From: Frankiales bacterium
GTDB taxonomy: Bacteria > Actinomycetota > Actinomycetes > Mycobacteriales > SCTD01
NCBI GenBank assembly: GCA_025464795.1
Contig: JAODNB010000043.1
Location: 1 to 23,979, forward strand
Length of the DNA stretch: 23,979 nucleotides
Direction of reading: 5' to 3'
Positions 1 through 7,297 of the stretch are shown piece by piece; position 1 is the first letter of the stretch; every line of letters starts with the position of its first letter. Both the position numbers and the translations under genes were made by a program. Under the pieces are notes generated by a model, which was given only the letters and a program-made list of their open reading frames with translations, was not told the origin of the DNA and searched no databases.

Positions 1-572
1 CCCAGTGCGACGAACGGGAGGACGACGAGGTCGTGGCGCTGGGACAGGTGCGCACGCTCGTGCGCCAGCACAGCACGGGTCTCGTCGTACGAGAGCAGGG
101 CCAGCGCGCCCTTGGACAGCACGACACGGGGCCGTAGTCCGGGCAGGCAGTAGGCCACCGGCACCTCGTGGTCCACGACAGAAGCCCCCTTGAGCAGCAG
201 GTGGCGCTGCCCGACGAGGTCGACCAGGACTCTCGTGTCGTGTCGGGCGCGCAGGGTCCGCCAGGTGGACAGCAGCAGCACGGACAGCAGTCGCAGCAGG
301 ACTGCGAGCGCCACGAGGGCGAACAGGTAGGTGTCGACCCCCGCGTCACCGAGGTGTCGGAGCGCCTTGACGTGGGTGCTGCCGAGCGGCGCGAGAGCCA
401 GGGTGACGAGCAGGGTGAGGGTGAGCAGCCCCCCGGCGAGCCCGGCCGCCTGCCAGAGGACCAGGGCCAGGGTGGGGGAGCGGCTCGGCCAGTCCGCCCC
501 GGCCAGTGCTCGCGGCAGGACCAGCGCGACGACGACGAGGCAGCCCGCGAGGACGCCCGCCGCGAGGTACAC
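1..572 (-). CDS. M56 (BlaR/MecR-type) family membrane metallopeptidase, partial
   Basis: The minus-strand frame from GTG at 572 runs open to the window edge, giving about 190 residues of the N-terminal part. It shows several hydrophobic segments (about residues 2-24, 35-62 and 80-103), then a cytosolic stretch and a clear zinc-protease motif HERAH at residues 171-175 (HEXXH), followed by another hydrophobic segment. This order is that of M56 peptidases, which in BlaR/MecR systems sense a signal and cleave the paired BlaI/MecI repressor. The start lies 3 bases after the stop of the BlaI-type repressor, so the two are almost certainly one transcript. Whether it senses beta-lactam or another cell-wall signal cannot be told, because a sensor domain, if present, would lie beyond the window. 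Family call is firm; function is inferred. Confidence 0.85.
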   Translation of the reverse strand, partial: MYLAAGVLAGCLVVVALVLPRALAGADWPSRSPTLALVLWQAAGLAGGLLTLTLLVTLALAPLGSTHVKALRHLGDAGVDTYLFALVALAVLLRLLSVLLLSTWRTLRARHDTRVLVDLVGQRHLLLKGASVVDHEVPVAYCLPGLRPRVVLSKGALALLSYDETRAVLAHERAHLSQRHDLVVLPFVAL

Positions 573-575
573 CGG

Positions 576-935
576 TCAGGTCAGGCCGTCGAGGGCCCGC
601 CGCAGCGCGTCGGCCTCGGCAGGTGTGACGGACCGCGCGAAGTGCTGCAGGGCCGCCTGGCGGTCCTCGGCGTGCCCGAGCGCCTGCTGCAGGAGAACGG
701 CGACGTGGTCGCTCCGGCTGGCGAGGGCCGAGTAGGTGTGCGCTCGGGCGCTGGCGTCGCGCGTCAGCAGGCCCTTCTTCTCCAGCCGGGCGAGCACCGT
801 GAGCACGGTCGTGTACGCCAGCCCGCGGGGGGCGAGCGCGTCGGCGACCTGCCGGCCGGTGAGCGGCGCCGGAGCGTCCCAGACCGTGTCCATGACGGCT
901 CGCTCGAGATCTCCCAGACGTGTCACGCACGTCAT
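576..935 (-). CDS. BlaI/MecI/CopY-family transcriptional repressor
   Basis: A 119-residue protein starting at ATG 935. The sequence has the layout of BlaI/MecI repressors: an N-terminal winged helix beginning RLGDLERAVMDTVW, a helix-turn-helix around LTGRQVADALAP and LAYTTVLTVLARLEKKGL, and a C-terminal dimerisation part with the helical segment ending ADALRRALDGL. Length matches the family (about 120 residues). These proteins bind dyads as dimers and are inactivated by proteolysis by a partner M56 peptidase, whose gene follows directly here. An upstream in-frame extension of 61 residues is low-complexity and antisense to the whiB gene, so it was discarded. The CTACG dyads between this gene and whiB (937-971) are the likely autoregulatory site. 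M. tuberculosis carries a comparable pair (Rv1846c/Rv1845c, from memory). Confidence 0.9.
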   Translation of the reverse strand: MTCVTRLGDLERAVMDTVWDAPAPLTGRQVADALAPRGLAYTTVLTVLARLEKKGLLTRDASARAHTYSALASRSDHVAVLLQQALGHAEDRQAALQHFARSVTPAEADALRRALDGLT

Positions 936-936
936 A

Positions 937-971
937 CTACGCTGCGTAGAACTTCTACGGCCCGTCGTAGA
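937..971. promoter_or_regulatory. Two CTACG/CGTAG dyads, probable BlaI-type operator
   Basis: Dyad 1 (937-949) is CTACGC-T-GCGTAG, a perfect inverted repeat with a one-base centre. Dyad 2 (954-971) is TCTACG-N6-CGTAGA. Both use the half-site CTACG. Dyad 1 ends one base upstream of the repressor ATG at 935 and would cover its start. BlaI-family repressors bind such TAC/GTA-rich dyads. The site also lies about 40-70 bases upstream of whiB, so the repressor might touch whiB expression too (inference). Confidence 0.7.
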
Positions 972-1009
972 CACTGGTTGACACTGGTTCCCGTCGAGAG
1001 GAGAGGACC

Positions 1010-1309
1010 GTGCCGGACGTCCTCGGAACCGCCGTTCCCCCCGGGGCCCAGGCCTGGCGCTGGGACTGGCAGGAGTCCGCCCGCTGCCGGGGGCATGACG
1101 AGCTGTTCTTCCACCCACCGGGCGAGCGCGAGCCCACCCGGTCCGAGCGCGACCAGGCGGCTCGTGGGCTCTGCCTGAGCTGCCCCGTCCGTCGCGAGTG
1201 CGCGACCCACGCGCTGATGATGCGCGAGCCCTACGGCGTGTGGGGCGGGCTCACCGAGGACGACCGGGCGGTCGAGCTCTACGGGCCGCGCCCGACCCGC
1301 AAGCGCTGA
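1010..1309 (+). CDS. WhiB-family iron-sulfur transcriptional regulator
   Basis: A 99-residue protein from GTG 1010, preceded by a strong purine-rich ribosome site (GAGAGGAGAGG, 996-1006). It has the four cysteines that hold the [4Fe-4S] cluster (C26, C55, C58, C64; the middle pair as CLSC), the family turn motif GVWGG at 76-80, and a basic C-terminus (RPTRKR) that usually contacts DNA. WhiB proteins act in the cytoplasm as redox- or NO-responsive partners of the primary sigma factor and occur almost only in Actinomycetes and their phages. It lies alone, divergent from the BlaI-type repressor. The exact WhiB subclass cannot be assigned by eye, so no symbol is given. Confidence 0.95.
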   Translation: MPDVLGTAVPPGAQAWRWDWQESARCRGHDELFFHPPGEREPTRSERDQAARGLCLSCPVRRECATHALMMREPYGVWGGLTEDDRAVELYGPRPTRKR

Positions 1310-1320
1310 CCGTCCGCCGG

Positions 1321-2202
1321 CTAGTCGAGGGACGCGGGGTCGGCGAGAGAGCGCTTGAGGGCGTCGAAGAAGAAGGCGCACTGGACGCCGTCGACGAGCC
1401 GGTGGTCGCCCGTCAGGCACAGCGTGAACTGAGGTACCGCGGTGACGACGCCGTCGCGGACCACAGCCCGGTCGGTGACGACCCCGAGGGAGATGTACAC
1501 CGGCGTTCGTGCGAAGGGCAGGGGAGCGAGGAAGACCTCCTCGACCCCCAGTGGCGCCACGTTCGAGATGAAGACGGACCCGAGCGGGTTGCCCTTCTGC
1601 CCCAGGACCGGCAGCCCCCAACCGCCCAGCAGGTAGGACGTGACAGCCATCATCGGCTTCATCAGGGGAGTCGGCATGAAGCCGGCGACCCTGGTCGAGG
1701 TGTTGAACCCGGGATCGGTCCCGTCGCGAAGGGCCTTGACCCCGACCCACGTGCGGGTGGCGATCTCGGCTGGGGTGAGGCCGGCAGCGTCCTCGATCTT
1801 GCACGGTGCCAGGTCCGTGCCCTGCCCGATGTCGACAGCGAAGCCGATGCTCACGTCCTGGAACGGGACGACCCGACCCCCGCGGACCCGGCTGTTGGCT
1901 GCGGGTACGGCCAACGCGGCTCGCGCGGCCGCTGCTCCGACGACGTGCATGATCGTCAGCCCCTGCGCGCCAGCCTCGCGCCGCGAGGCGACGTAGCTCT
2001 GGACCGGGCCCGCGTCGATGACCAGTCGCGTCATGAGCCGGCCCTCGGACGGGGCTGTCCAGGTGGCTACGGCCACCTTGCGCCGGACGGCGGCGGCCCG
2101 GGCGGCGTCGTCGCCGTACGAGGCCGTCCGCCGGGCCTCCCGCGCCACGAAGCCGCCGGTGGCCAGAGCGGCGAGCAGGGCGGTACGGGAGCGGCGCGTC
2201 AC
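1321..2202 (-). CDS. Stand-alone 2-oxo acid dehydrogenase E2-type acyltransferase domain protein
   Basis: About 293 residues from GTG 2202. The body matches the catalytic domain of E2 acyltransferases, with the family hallmark HRLVDG near the C-terminus (H267, D271; His and Asp form the active site in dihydrolipoamide acyltransferases). There is no lipoyl domain and no E3-binding domain. It therefore cannot be a complete E2 and may act on a different acyl carrier or be structural. The N-terminus has a short hydrophobic stretch (LLAALATGGFVA) that may be a weak membrane anchor. Start choice: GTG 2202 has TAGAGT eight bases upstream, fitting a leaderless transcript. An in-frame ATG at 2256 would add 18 residues but would overlap the start codon of the divergent secreted-protein gene. 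Family call is good; substrate unknown. Confidence 0.8.
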   Translation of the reverse strand: MTRRSRTALLAALATGGFVAREARRTASYGDDAARAAAVRRKVAVATWTAPSEGRLMTRLVIDAGPVQSYVASRREAGAQGLTIMHVVGAAAARAALAVPAANSRVRGGRVVPFQDVSIGFAVDIGQGTDLAPCKIEDAAGLTPAEIATRTWVGVKALRDGTDPGFNTSTRVAGFMPTPLMKPMMAVTSYLLGGWGLPVLGQKGNPLGSVFISNVAPLGVEEVFLAPLPFARTPVYISLGVVTDRAVVRDGVVTAVPQFTLCLTGDHRLVDGVQCAFFFDALKRSLADPASLD

Positions 2203-2210
2203 GAAGCGGA

Positions 2211-2216
2211 ACTCTA
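2211..2216 (-). promoter_or_regulatory. Probable -10 element (TAGAGT), leaderless start
   Basis: TAGAGT read on the minus strand, eight bases before GTG 2202 of the E2-like gene, with no Shine-Dalgarno sequence between. It supports the shorter start. No clear -35 element is visible. Confidence 0.45.
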
Positions 2217-2254
2217 GGGGCAGGATTCGGCGGTCGAGCGCCGAACACCTGGTC

Positions 2255-3622
2255 ATGACCTCGGCCCGTCGCGTCCTCGCTCTGTCCGCTGCAGCACTGC
2301 TGGCACTGGGGGCGTCGGCCGCGGCCACGCCCGTGAGCCCTGTGGTCCCCGACGTTCCCGGTACGACCATCACGTCGCCGAACGTCACCCACGTTGGCAC
2401 GATCCCCCTTGAGGGCGTCGGCGTGTCGATGCGCGTGGTCAAGGTCGGCAAGCAGGTGCGGGCCTTCGTCAGCGGTGCTGCGGGCCTGTCGATCTACGAC
2501 GCGACCAACCCGCTCAAGCCGACGCTGCTGGGGCACCTGCCGCTCTACAACTGGGAGAACGAGGACATCGCCGTCTCCGACGACGGCAGCAAGGCGATCC
2601 TCACGGAGTTCGAGGGCACGCTCTACCTGCACGTCGTCGACGTCAGCAACCCGGCGCTGCCCGTTCTCGCGGGCTCGATGGAGCTCGGCGGTGCCCACAC
2701 CGTCGAGTGCGCCGACCGCGCGTGCAACTACCTGTTCGGCTCCGAGGGGCAGACCTACGACACCCGCGGCATCCCGTCAGAGCTCCCGCGGGCACGGGAG
2801 TGGGGGACCCTCACCCACAGCGCACCGGGGCACAACCTGCACAAGGACGCAGCGGGCATCTGGACCGCCGACACCATGCCGCTCGTCGTGTTCAAGCTCA
2901 ACCCGGACCCGCTGCACCTGAAGGTGCTCACCCGAGGCGACATCACCAAGAACACCCAGTACCAGCACAACAACATCCGGCCCCGTGCCGACCGGTACAA
3001 GCCGCGTAAGAAGGGCGAGTCCCTGGGTGGACCGCTGCGCGACGGCGAGCTGCTGCTCGGCGAGGGCGAGACGAACTTCGAGCCCCAGTGCTCCGGCAGC
3101 AACGGCGCCTTCTCGACGTGGAGCATGGTCGGCTTCGACCGGGGCGTTCCGATGAAGCAGCTCGAGACCCTGCGCCCGGTGCAGAACGCGGCGTTCTCGG
3201 AGGACCCGGCGGTGAACGTCCTCGGCTGCTCCGGCCACTGGTTCACGCAGAAGGACGGCAAGGACGGCAGCATCCTGGTCGCCGCCGCTTGGTACGAGCA
3301 CGGCACCCGCCTGCTCTCGGTCAACCCGCGCAACGGCAAGATCAGTCAGGTCGGGTACTTCCAGCCGACCCGCGGGGCCGCCTCGCAGGCCTACTGGATG
3401 CCGGGCTCCGATGTGATCTGGACCGTGGACTACCACTCGGGGATCGACATCCTGAAGTTCGACCAGAACCCGAGCAAGCGGCCCTCCGTCGCGAAGACGG
3501 ACGCGTCCTGGCTCGCGCGGCTGGACGTCGACCCGTTCGCCAAGGCGGTCCGCGAGCTGTGCCAGGCCGGTTCGAAGGCGACCCACGACCAGCACCAGAG
3601 GGCCCGTTCGCTGGGCCTGTAG
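2255..3622 (+). CDS. Secreted LVIVD-repeat beta-propeller-like protein
   Basis: A 455-residue protein from ATG 2255. The N-terminus is a textbook signal peptide: MTSARR, then a hydrophobic alanine/leucine core to about residue 23, with likely cleavage after ASAAA. The mature part has two LVIVD-type repeats, seen as GLSIYDATNP...LLGHL and LYLHVVDVSNP...LAGSM, which normally form propeller blades. Further on are conserved-looking blocks rich in His and Asn (GHNLHKDAAG, HNNIRP) and several cysteines that may pair outside the cell. It is therefore probably an exported repeat protein with binding or unknown enzymatic function. The in-frame extension upstream to 2018 is antisense to the E2-like gene and lacks signal-peptide logic, so it was dropped. 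No ribosome site is obvious. Confidence 0.85.
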   Translation: MTSARRVLALSAAALLALGASAAATPVSPVVPDVPGTTITSPNVTHVGTIPLEGVGVSMRVVKVGKQVRAFVSGAAGLSIYDATNPLKPTLLGHLPLYNWENEDIAVSDDGSKAILTEFEGTLYLHVVDVSNPALPVLAGSMELGGAHTVECADRACNYLFGSEGQTYDTRGIPSELPRAREWGTLTHSAPGHNLHKDAAGIWTADTMPLVVFKLNPDPLHLKVLTRGDITKNTQYQHNNIRPRADRYKPRKKGESLGGPLRDGELLLGEGETNFEPQCSGSNGAFSTWSMVGFDRGVPMKQLETLRPVQNAAFSEDPAVNVLGCSGHWFTQKDGKDGSILVAAAWYEHGTRLLSVNPRNGKISQVGYFQPTRGAASQAYWMPGSDVIWTVDYHSGIDILKFDQNPSKRPSVAKTDASWLARLDVDPFAKAVRELCQAGSKATHDQHQRARSLGL

Positions 3623-3637
3623 GCCACACTGGCCCGC

Positions 3638-4546
3638 ATGGGTCACTCGCATCCGCACACGGCTGCTCACGCCTCAGCGGGCAGGTTGCGGCTGGTGCTG
3701 GGCCTGCTGCTGGCGATCCTGTCCGCCGAGGTCGTCGGCGGCCTGTGGGCCGGCTCGCTGGCACTGCTCGCCGACGCCGGTCACCTGCTGTCCGACGCAG
3801 CAGGCGTGGGCCTTGCGCTGATCGCCGTCGCCTTCGCCAACAAGCCGCCCACCCTGGCGCGCACCTTCGGCTTCCAGCGCGCGGAGATCCTGGCGGCCGT
3901 CGTCAACGGGATGCTGCTGTTCGCCGTCGGTCTGGGGGTCATCGGGTTCTCCGTGGTCCGTCTCCTCGAGCCCACGCGCAGTGACGCCGGCGTCATGGCC
4001 GGCTTCGGAGCCATCGCCCTCGTCGGCAACGGGATCGCGCTGGTCCTGCTCGCCGGTGGGGCGAAGAGCAGCCTGAACGTGCGAGGCGCTTACCTGGAGG
4101 TGGCGTCAGACGCGCTCGGCGCAGCGGGCGTCCTGCTCGCTGCGCTCGTCATCGCACTCACGGGCGAGCAGCGGGCCGACCCCGTGGCCTCACTGGTCGT
4201 GGGGCTGCTCATCGTGCCCAGGACGGTCCGGTTGCTGCGGGAGGCTCTCGACGTGCTGCTCGAGGCGACCCCGCGGGGACTTGACCTCGCCGAGATCCGG
4301 CAGCACATCGAGCAGGTGCCGGGTGTCGTGTCCTGCCACGACCTGCACGCCTGGACGATCACCAGCGGCACGCCTGTCTTGAGCGCGCACGTCGTGGTCG
4401 AGGACGAGTGCTGGGATTCCGGGCAGGCGCCCGTGGTCCTGGACCGGCTCGCAGACTGCGTCTCGGACCACTTCGACCTCCACCACGCGACGTTCCAGCT
4501 CGAGCGGACGGCCCATGCCGAGCACGAGGCCCTCATGCATGAGTAG
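3638..4546 (+). CDS. Cation diffusion facilitator (CzcD/ZitB-type) metal exporter
   Basis: A 302-residue membrane protein with six hydrophobic segments and a C-terminal cytoplasmic domain (about 215-302), the layout of CDF antiporters that export Zn2+ or similar ions for protons. The first metal-site motif is seen as ADAGHLLSD (H49, D53). In the second motif, where CzcD/ZitB proteins usually have HxxxD, this protein has EVASD (E154, D158). A His-rich N-terminus (MGHSHPHTAAH) is typical of the zinc branch. The C-terminal domain has CHDLHAW and SAHVVVEDE, as in CzcD. The gene starts 15 bases after the secreted-protein gene. CACACT lies seven bases before the ATG, a weak leaderless-type promoter. 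Metal identity is inferred. Confidence 0.92.
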   Translation: MGHSHPHTAAHASAGRLRLVLGLLLAILSAEVVGGLWAGSLALLADAGHLLSDAAGVGLALIAVAFANKPPTLARTFGFQRAEILAAVVNGMLLFAVGLGVIGFSVVRLLEPTRSDAGVMAGFGAIALVGNGIALVLLAGGAKSSLNVRGAYLEVASDALGAAGVLLAALVIALTGEQRADPVASLVVGLLIVPRTVRLLREALDVLLEATPRGLDLAEIRQHIEQVPGVVSCHDLHAWTITSGTPVLSAHVVVEDECWDSGQAPVVLDRLADCVSDHFDLHHATFQLERTAHAEHEALMHE

Positions 4547-4549
4547 CGT
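4544..4549 (+). promoter_or_regulatory. -10 element TAGCGT for pat; its TAG is the stop codon of the CDF gene
   Basis: TAGCGT, seven bases before GTG 4557, with no Shine-Dalgarno sequence. The first three bases are the CDF gene stop codon. Arrangement as for a leaderless transcript. Confidence 0.55.
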
Positions 4550-4556
4550 CGAAAGC

Positions 4557-5618
4557 GTGACCACCCCCAGGCTCCGTCCTTTCCTCGCGAAGGCTGCGGC
4601 GTACAAGCCCGGTCGACGCCCGGCACCGGGCCAGCAGCTGCTCCGTCTCGCCAGCAACGAGACGCCCCACCCGCTGCACCCGTCCGTGACCGCGGCCATC
4701 AGCGCGGCCGTCACGGACGGCAACCGCTACCCCGACCCGTCCGTCACGCAGCTCACCGAGGCCCTCGCGGCCAAGCACGGGATCGACCCTGCGCGGGTCG
4801 CCGTGGGTTGCGGCTCGGTGCAGCTCGTCCAGGAGCTCATCGGCATCACCTGCGACGCGGGGGACGAGGTCGTGTTCGGGTGGCGCTCCTTCGAGGCCTA
4901 CCCGCAGCTGTCAGCGATCGCCGGAGCGGTCGGTGTCCAGGTCCCCCTCGTCGCCGGTCACCTCGACCTGCCCGCGATGGCCGCCGCCGTCACCGACCGG
5001 ACCCGTCTCGTGCTGCTCTGCAGTCCGAACAACCCCACCGGGCCTGCGCTGTCGACGACCTCGGTCCGGGCCTTCCTGGAGGCCGTCCGTGACGACGTGC
5101 TCGTGGTGCTCGACGAGGCCTACGCCGAGTTCGTCGACGACCCCGACGCCGTCGACGGGACCCAGCTGCTCGACGCGAGGGACAACCTGGTCGTCCTTCG
5201 CACCTTCTCCAAGGCGTACGGCCTGGCGGGGCTCCGTGTCGGCTACGCCCTCACGGGCAGCCCGTCCGTCGCCACCGCCCTCCGACAGGTGCACGTCCCC
5301 TTCACGGTCTCCGTGGCGGCGCAGGCGGCAGCGCTCGCCTCCCTCCGGGTGGAGGACGAGCTGCTGAAGCAGGTCGCCGACATCGTCGCCGAGCGCGAGC
5401 CGCTCCGGCAGGCGCTGCTTGCCCAGGGCTGGGACGTCCCCGAGGCTCAGGGCAACTTCGTCTGGCTGCCGTCCTCCGATGCCGAGCGGGTCTCCGCCGT
5501 GTTCGAGGAGCACGGGATCCTCGTCCGCTGCTTCGCCGGCGAGGGGAACCGGATCACGGTGACCACCCGCGCCGACGCGGAGCGGGTGCTCGAGGCCGCC
5601 CAGGCGGCCTACCTCTGA
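4557..5618 (+). CDS. pat: Aromatic amino acid / histidinol-phosphate aminotransferase (Pat/HisC2 type)
   Basis: A 353-residue fold-type I PLP aminotransferase. Visible active-site features are SPNNPTGP (N159), DEAYAEF (D186, Y189), TFSKAYGLAGLR with Schiff-base lysine K219, and R227. The block AVGCGSVQLVQEL...GDEVVFGWRSFEAYP closely resembles M. tuberculosis HisC2 and Corynebacterium Pat as I remember them. The gene is not in a histidine operon, which also favours the Pat/HisC2 role: the last transamination in phenylalanine (and perhaps tyrosine) synthesis from aryl-pyruvates. It begins at GTG 4557, ten bases after the CDF stop, with TAGCGT overlapping that stop. An upstream in-frame ATG at 4515 lies inside the CDF gene and is unlikely. 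A true histidinol-phosphate role cannot be excluded from sequence alone. Confidence 0.88.
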   Translation: MTTPRLRPFLAKAAAYKPGRRPAPGQQLLRLASNETPHPLHPSVTAAISAAVTDGNRYPDPSVTQLTEALAAKHGIDPARVAVGCGSVQLVQELIGITCDAGDEVVFGWRSFEAYPQLSAIAGAVGVQVPLVAGHLDLPAMAAAVTDRTRLVLLCSPNNPTGPALSTTSVRAFLEAVRDDVLVVLDEAYAEFVDDPDAVDGTQLLDARDNLVVLRTFSKAYGLAGLRVGYALTGSPSVATALRQVHVPFTVSVAAQAAALASLRVEDELLKQVADIVAEREPLRQALLAQGWDVPEAQGNFVWLPSSDAERVSAVFEEHGILVRCFAGEGNRITVTTRADAERVLEAAQAAYL

Positions 5619-5663
5619 AATGACCCTTTGTGATCATGTACGTGGAGTAGGCGGAGCGTCACT

Positions 5664-6224
5664 ATGAGTGAACTCCCCATGGAAGGCTCCACCATGTCCC
5701 TCACGTCTCTGTACGCGACGATCACGACGCACGACGGCTACTGCAACGGCTGCTGCGACGACGTGACCGACGAGCGTCCCCTCATGGTGATGGCCCGTGG
5801 CCCCCGTGGTCTGCGCGCCTGGCTCGCCGGCGTCGGCGCCGAGGACCGGGCCCTGTCCTACACCTGCCTCACCTGCGGCCGGGTCGAGCACGTCCCGCAC
5901 ACCGAAGCCGAGGACGACGAGTACGCCGCGACGCTGGTGACCTGGCCCGACTGGAGCCCCGCCGAGCTGCCCCTGGCAACGACGGCCGTCGTGTCGGTCA
6001 CTGAGCCGGTCGCCGTGTCGGTCACAGAGCCGGTCGCCGTGCCGGTCGCCGTGCCGCTGGTCGTCCTGCCCAGCGACGTGTTCGCCCTCGCAGCGGAGCG
6101 CCTCCAGCCCCCGGCCCCCGTGATCTCGCTGCCGGCCGCTCGCAAGCCGCTGGTTCGGGTCTTCACGCTGCCGGTCCAGCGCGTCCACGCGACCGACGAC
6201 CAGCTGCTGGCCCTGTCGGCCTGA
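5664..6224 (+). CDS. Hypothetical protein with CxxC zinc-ribbon-like N-terminus and Val-Pro repeat
   Basis: A 186-residue protein that I do not recognise. The N-terminal half has two cysteine pairs about 40 residues apart (C27/C30 with a further C31, and C68/C71 in YTCLTCGRVEHV), the spacing of a zinc ribbon. The middle is acidic and then turns into a repetitive stretch (VSVTEPVAV twice, then PVAVPV) encoded by a tandem DNA repeat at 5991-6062. The C-terminal part is rich in Pro, Val and Leu. A purine-rich GGCGGAG lies seven bases before ATG 5664. A second in-frame ATG at 5694 also has a good ribosome site (GGAAGG, seven bases away) and would give a protein starting right before the conserved part, so the start is uncertain. 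No signal peptide or membrane segment is seen. Confidence 0.7.
   Translation: MSELPMEGSTMSLTSLYATITTHDGYCNGCCDDVTDERPLMVMARGPRGLRAWLAGVGAEDRALSYTCLTCGRVEHVPHTEAEDDEYAATLVTWPDWSPAELPLATTAVVSVTEPVAVSVTEPVAVPVAVPLVVLPSDVFALAAERLQPPAPVISLPAARKPLVRVFTLPVQRVHATDDQLLALSA
5991..6062 (+). repeat. Tandem 24-base repeat (two copies) followed by 12-base half units
   Basis: Copies at 5991-6014 and 6015-6038 differ at one base (t/a at 6001 and 6025). They are followed by related 12-base units at 6039-6050 and 6051-6062. The units are in frame and encode VSVTEPVA-type repeats, pointing to expansion and contraction by slippage without frameshift. Confidence 0.8.
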
Positions 6225-6264
6225 CGCTCGGGTGGGCCGGCGCTCAGCACGCGCACGGCTCGCC

Positions 6265-6270
6265 TAGGGT
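6265..6270 (+). promoter_or_regulatory. -10 element TAGGGT, leaderless start of the MBL-fold gene
   Basis: TAGGGT six bases before GTG 6277, with no Shine-Dalgarno sequence in the spacer. Confidence 0.55.
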
Positions 6271-6276
6271 CGTGGG

Positions 6277-7293
6277 GTGACGAGCACCAGCAGCCTGCCC
6301 TGGGTGGACCCCGGCGCCTTCGAGGTGGCCGACGACGTGTACCGCGTCCCCCTCCCGCTCCCCAACGACGGCTTGCGCGCCGTGAACGTGTACGTCCTCG
6401 TGACGCCGGACGGCCTGGTCTGCATCGACGGCGGTTGGGCGATCCCGGAGTCGCGGGAGCTGTTCGTCCAGGCCCTGGAGTCCTTGGGCTGCTCGCTCGG
6501 TGACATCACGCGGTTCCTCGTGACGCACGTCCACCGGGACCACTACACGCAGGCGGTGGCGGTCCGCAGCGAGGTGGGCTCACGCGTCGGGCTGGGCGTG
6601 GGGGAGAAGCCGACGCTGACGCTCCTGCAGGACCCCTCCAGGAACCCGCTGTCGGGACAGGTCTTCCAGCTCAGGGAGATCGGCGGTGGGGTCATCGCAG
6701 ATCGGCTCGAGGCGTGGAGTGGGCACAAACCGGACCGCACTCCCTGGGAGTCACCCGACGACTGGGTGAAGGAAGGTCCCATCGCCCTCGCCGGCCGCAC
6801 CCTCGAGGCCGTCGAGACCCCTGGCCACACCGCCGGGCACCTGGTCTTCTACGACCTGGACAACGGCTTGCTGTTCGCCGGCGACCACGTGCTGCCGACC
6901 ATCACCCCCTCCATCGGCTTCGAGCCGGTGATGACCGCGAACCCGCTCGGTGCCTTCCTGCGGTCGCTCGCGATCGTGCGGTCGCGCCCGGACGCCAAGC
7001 TGCTCCCGGCGCACGGCCCCGTGACGGACTCCGCCCATGCCCGGGTCGACGAGCTGGTCGACCACCACGGCCGGCGCCTCGACGAGGTCCAGGCGGCCGT
7101 GCGCTCAGGCGCCTCCAACGCGTACGAGGTCGGTGGAGTGCTGCGCTGGACCCGCCGGGAGCACAAGCTCGGGGACCTCGACACCTTCAACGCGATGCTG
7201 GCTGTGTTCGAGAGCGGTGCCCACCTCGAGCTGCTCGAGGCCCAGGGCCGGTTGACGAGCCGTCTCGTCGACGGCATCCGCACCTACTCCTGA
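6277..7293 (+). CDS. MBL-fold metallo-hydrolase
   Basis: A 338-residue metallo-beta-lactamase-fold protein. The metal-binding motif is THVHRDH (H84, H86, D88, H89), with the next ligands in TPGHTAGH (H184) and AGDHVLP (D203) and a late His in LPAHGP near residue 255, so a two-metal site is complete. The C-terminal 80 residues (DELVDHHGRRLDEVQ onwards) form a helical domain seen in many stand-alone hydrolases of this group, which often act on thioesters or other esters. The gene is monocistronic, and its end faces the end of the argA-type gene four bases away. Substrate cannot be given from sequence. Confidence 0.92.
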   Translation: MTSTSSLPWVDPGAFEVADDVYRVPLPLPNDGLRAVNVYVLVTPDGLVCIDGGWAIPESRELFVQALESLGCSLGDITRFLVTHVHRDHYTQAVAVRSEVGSRVGLGVGEKPTLTLLQDPSRNPLSGQVFQLREIGGGVIADRLEAWSGHKPDRTPWESPDDWVKEGPIALAGRTLEAVETPGHTAGHLVFYDLDNGLLFAGDHVLPTITPSIGFEPVMTANPLGAFLRSLAIVRSRPDAKLLPAHGPVTDSAHARVDELVDHHGRRLDEVQAAVRSGASNAYEVGGVLRWTRREHKLGDLDTFNAMLAVFESGAHLELLEAQGRLTSRLVDGIRTYS

Positions 7294-7297
7294 GGTC

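Noticed and set aside
932..2698. 588-residue minus-strand reading frame
   Set aside because: It is an open shadow of the E2-like, whiB and LVIVD-protein genes, rich in Arg, Pro and Gly with no domain.
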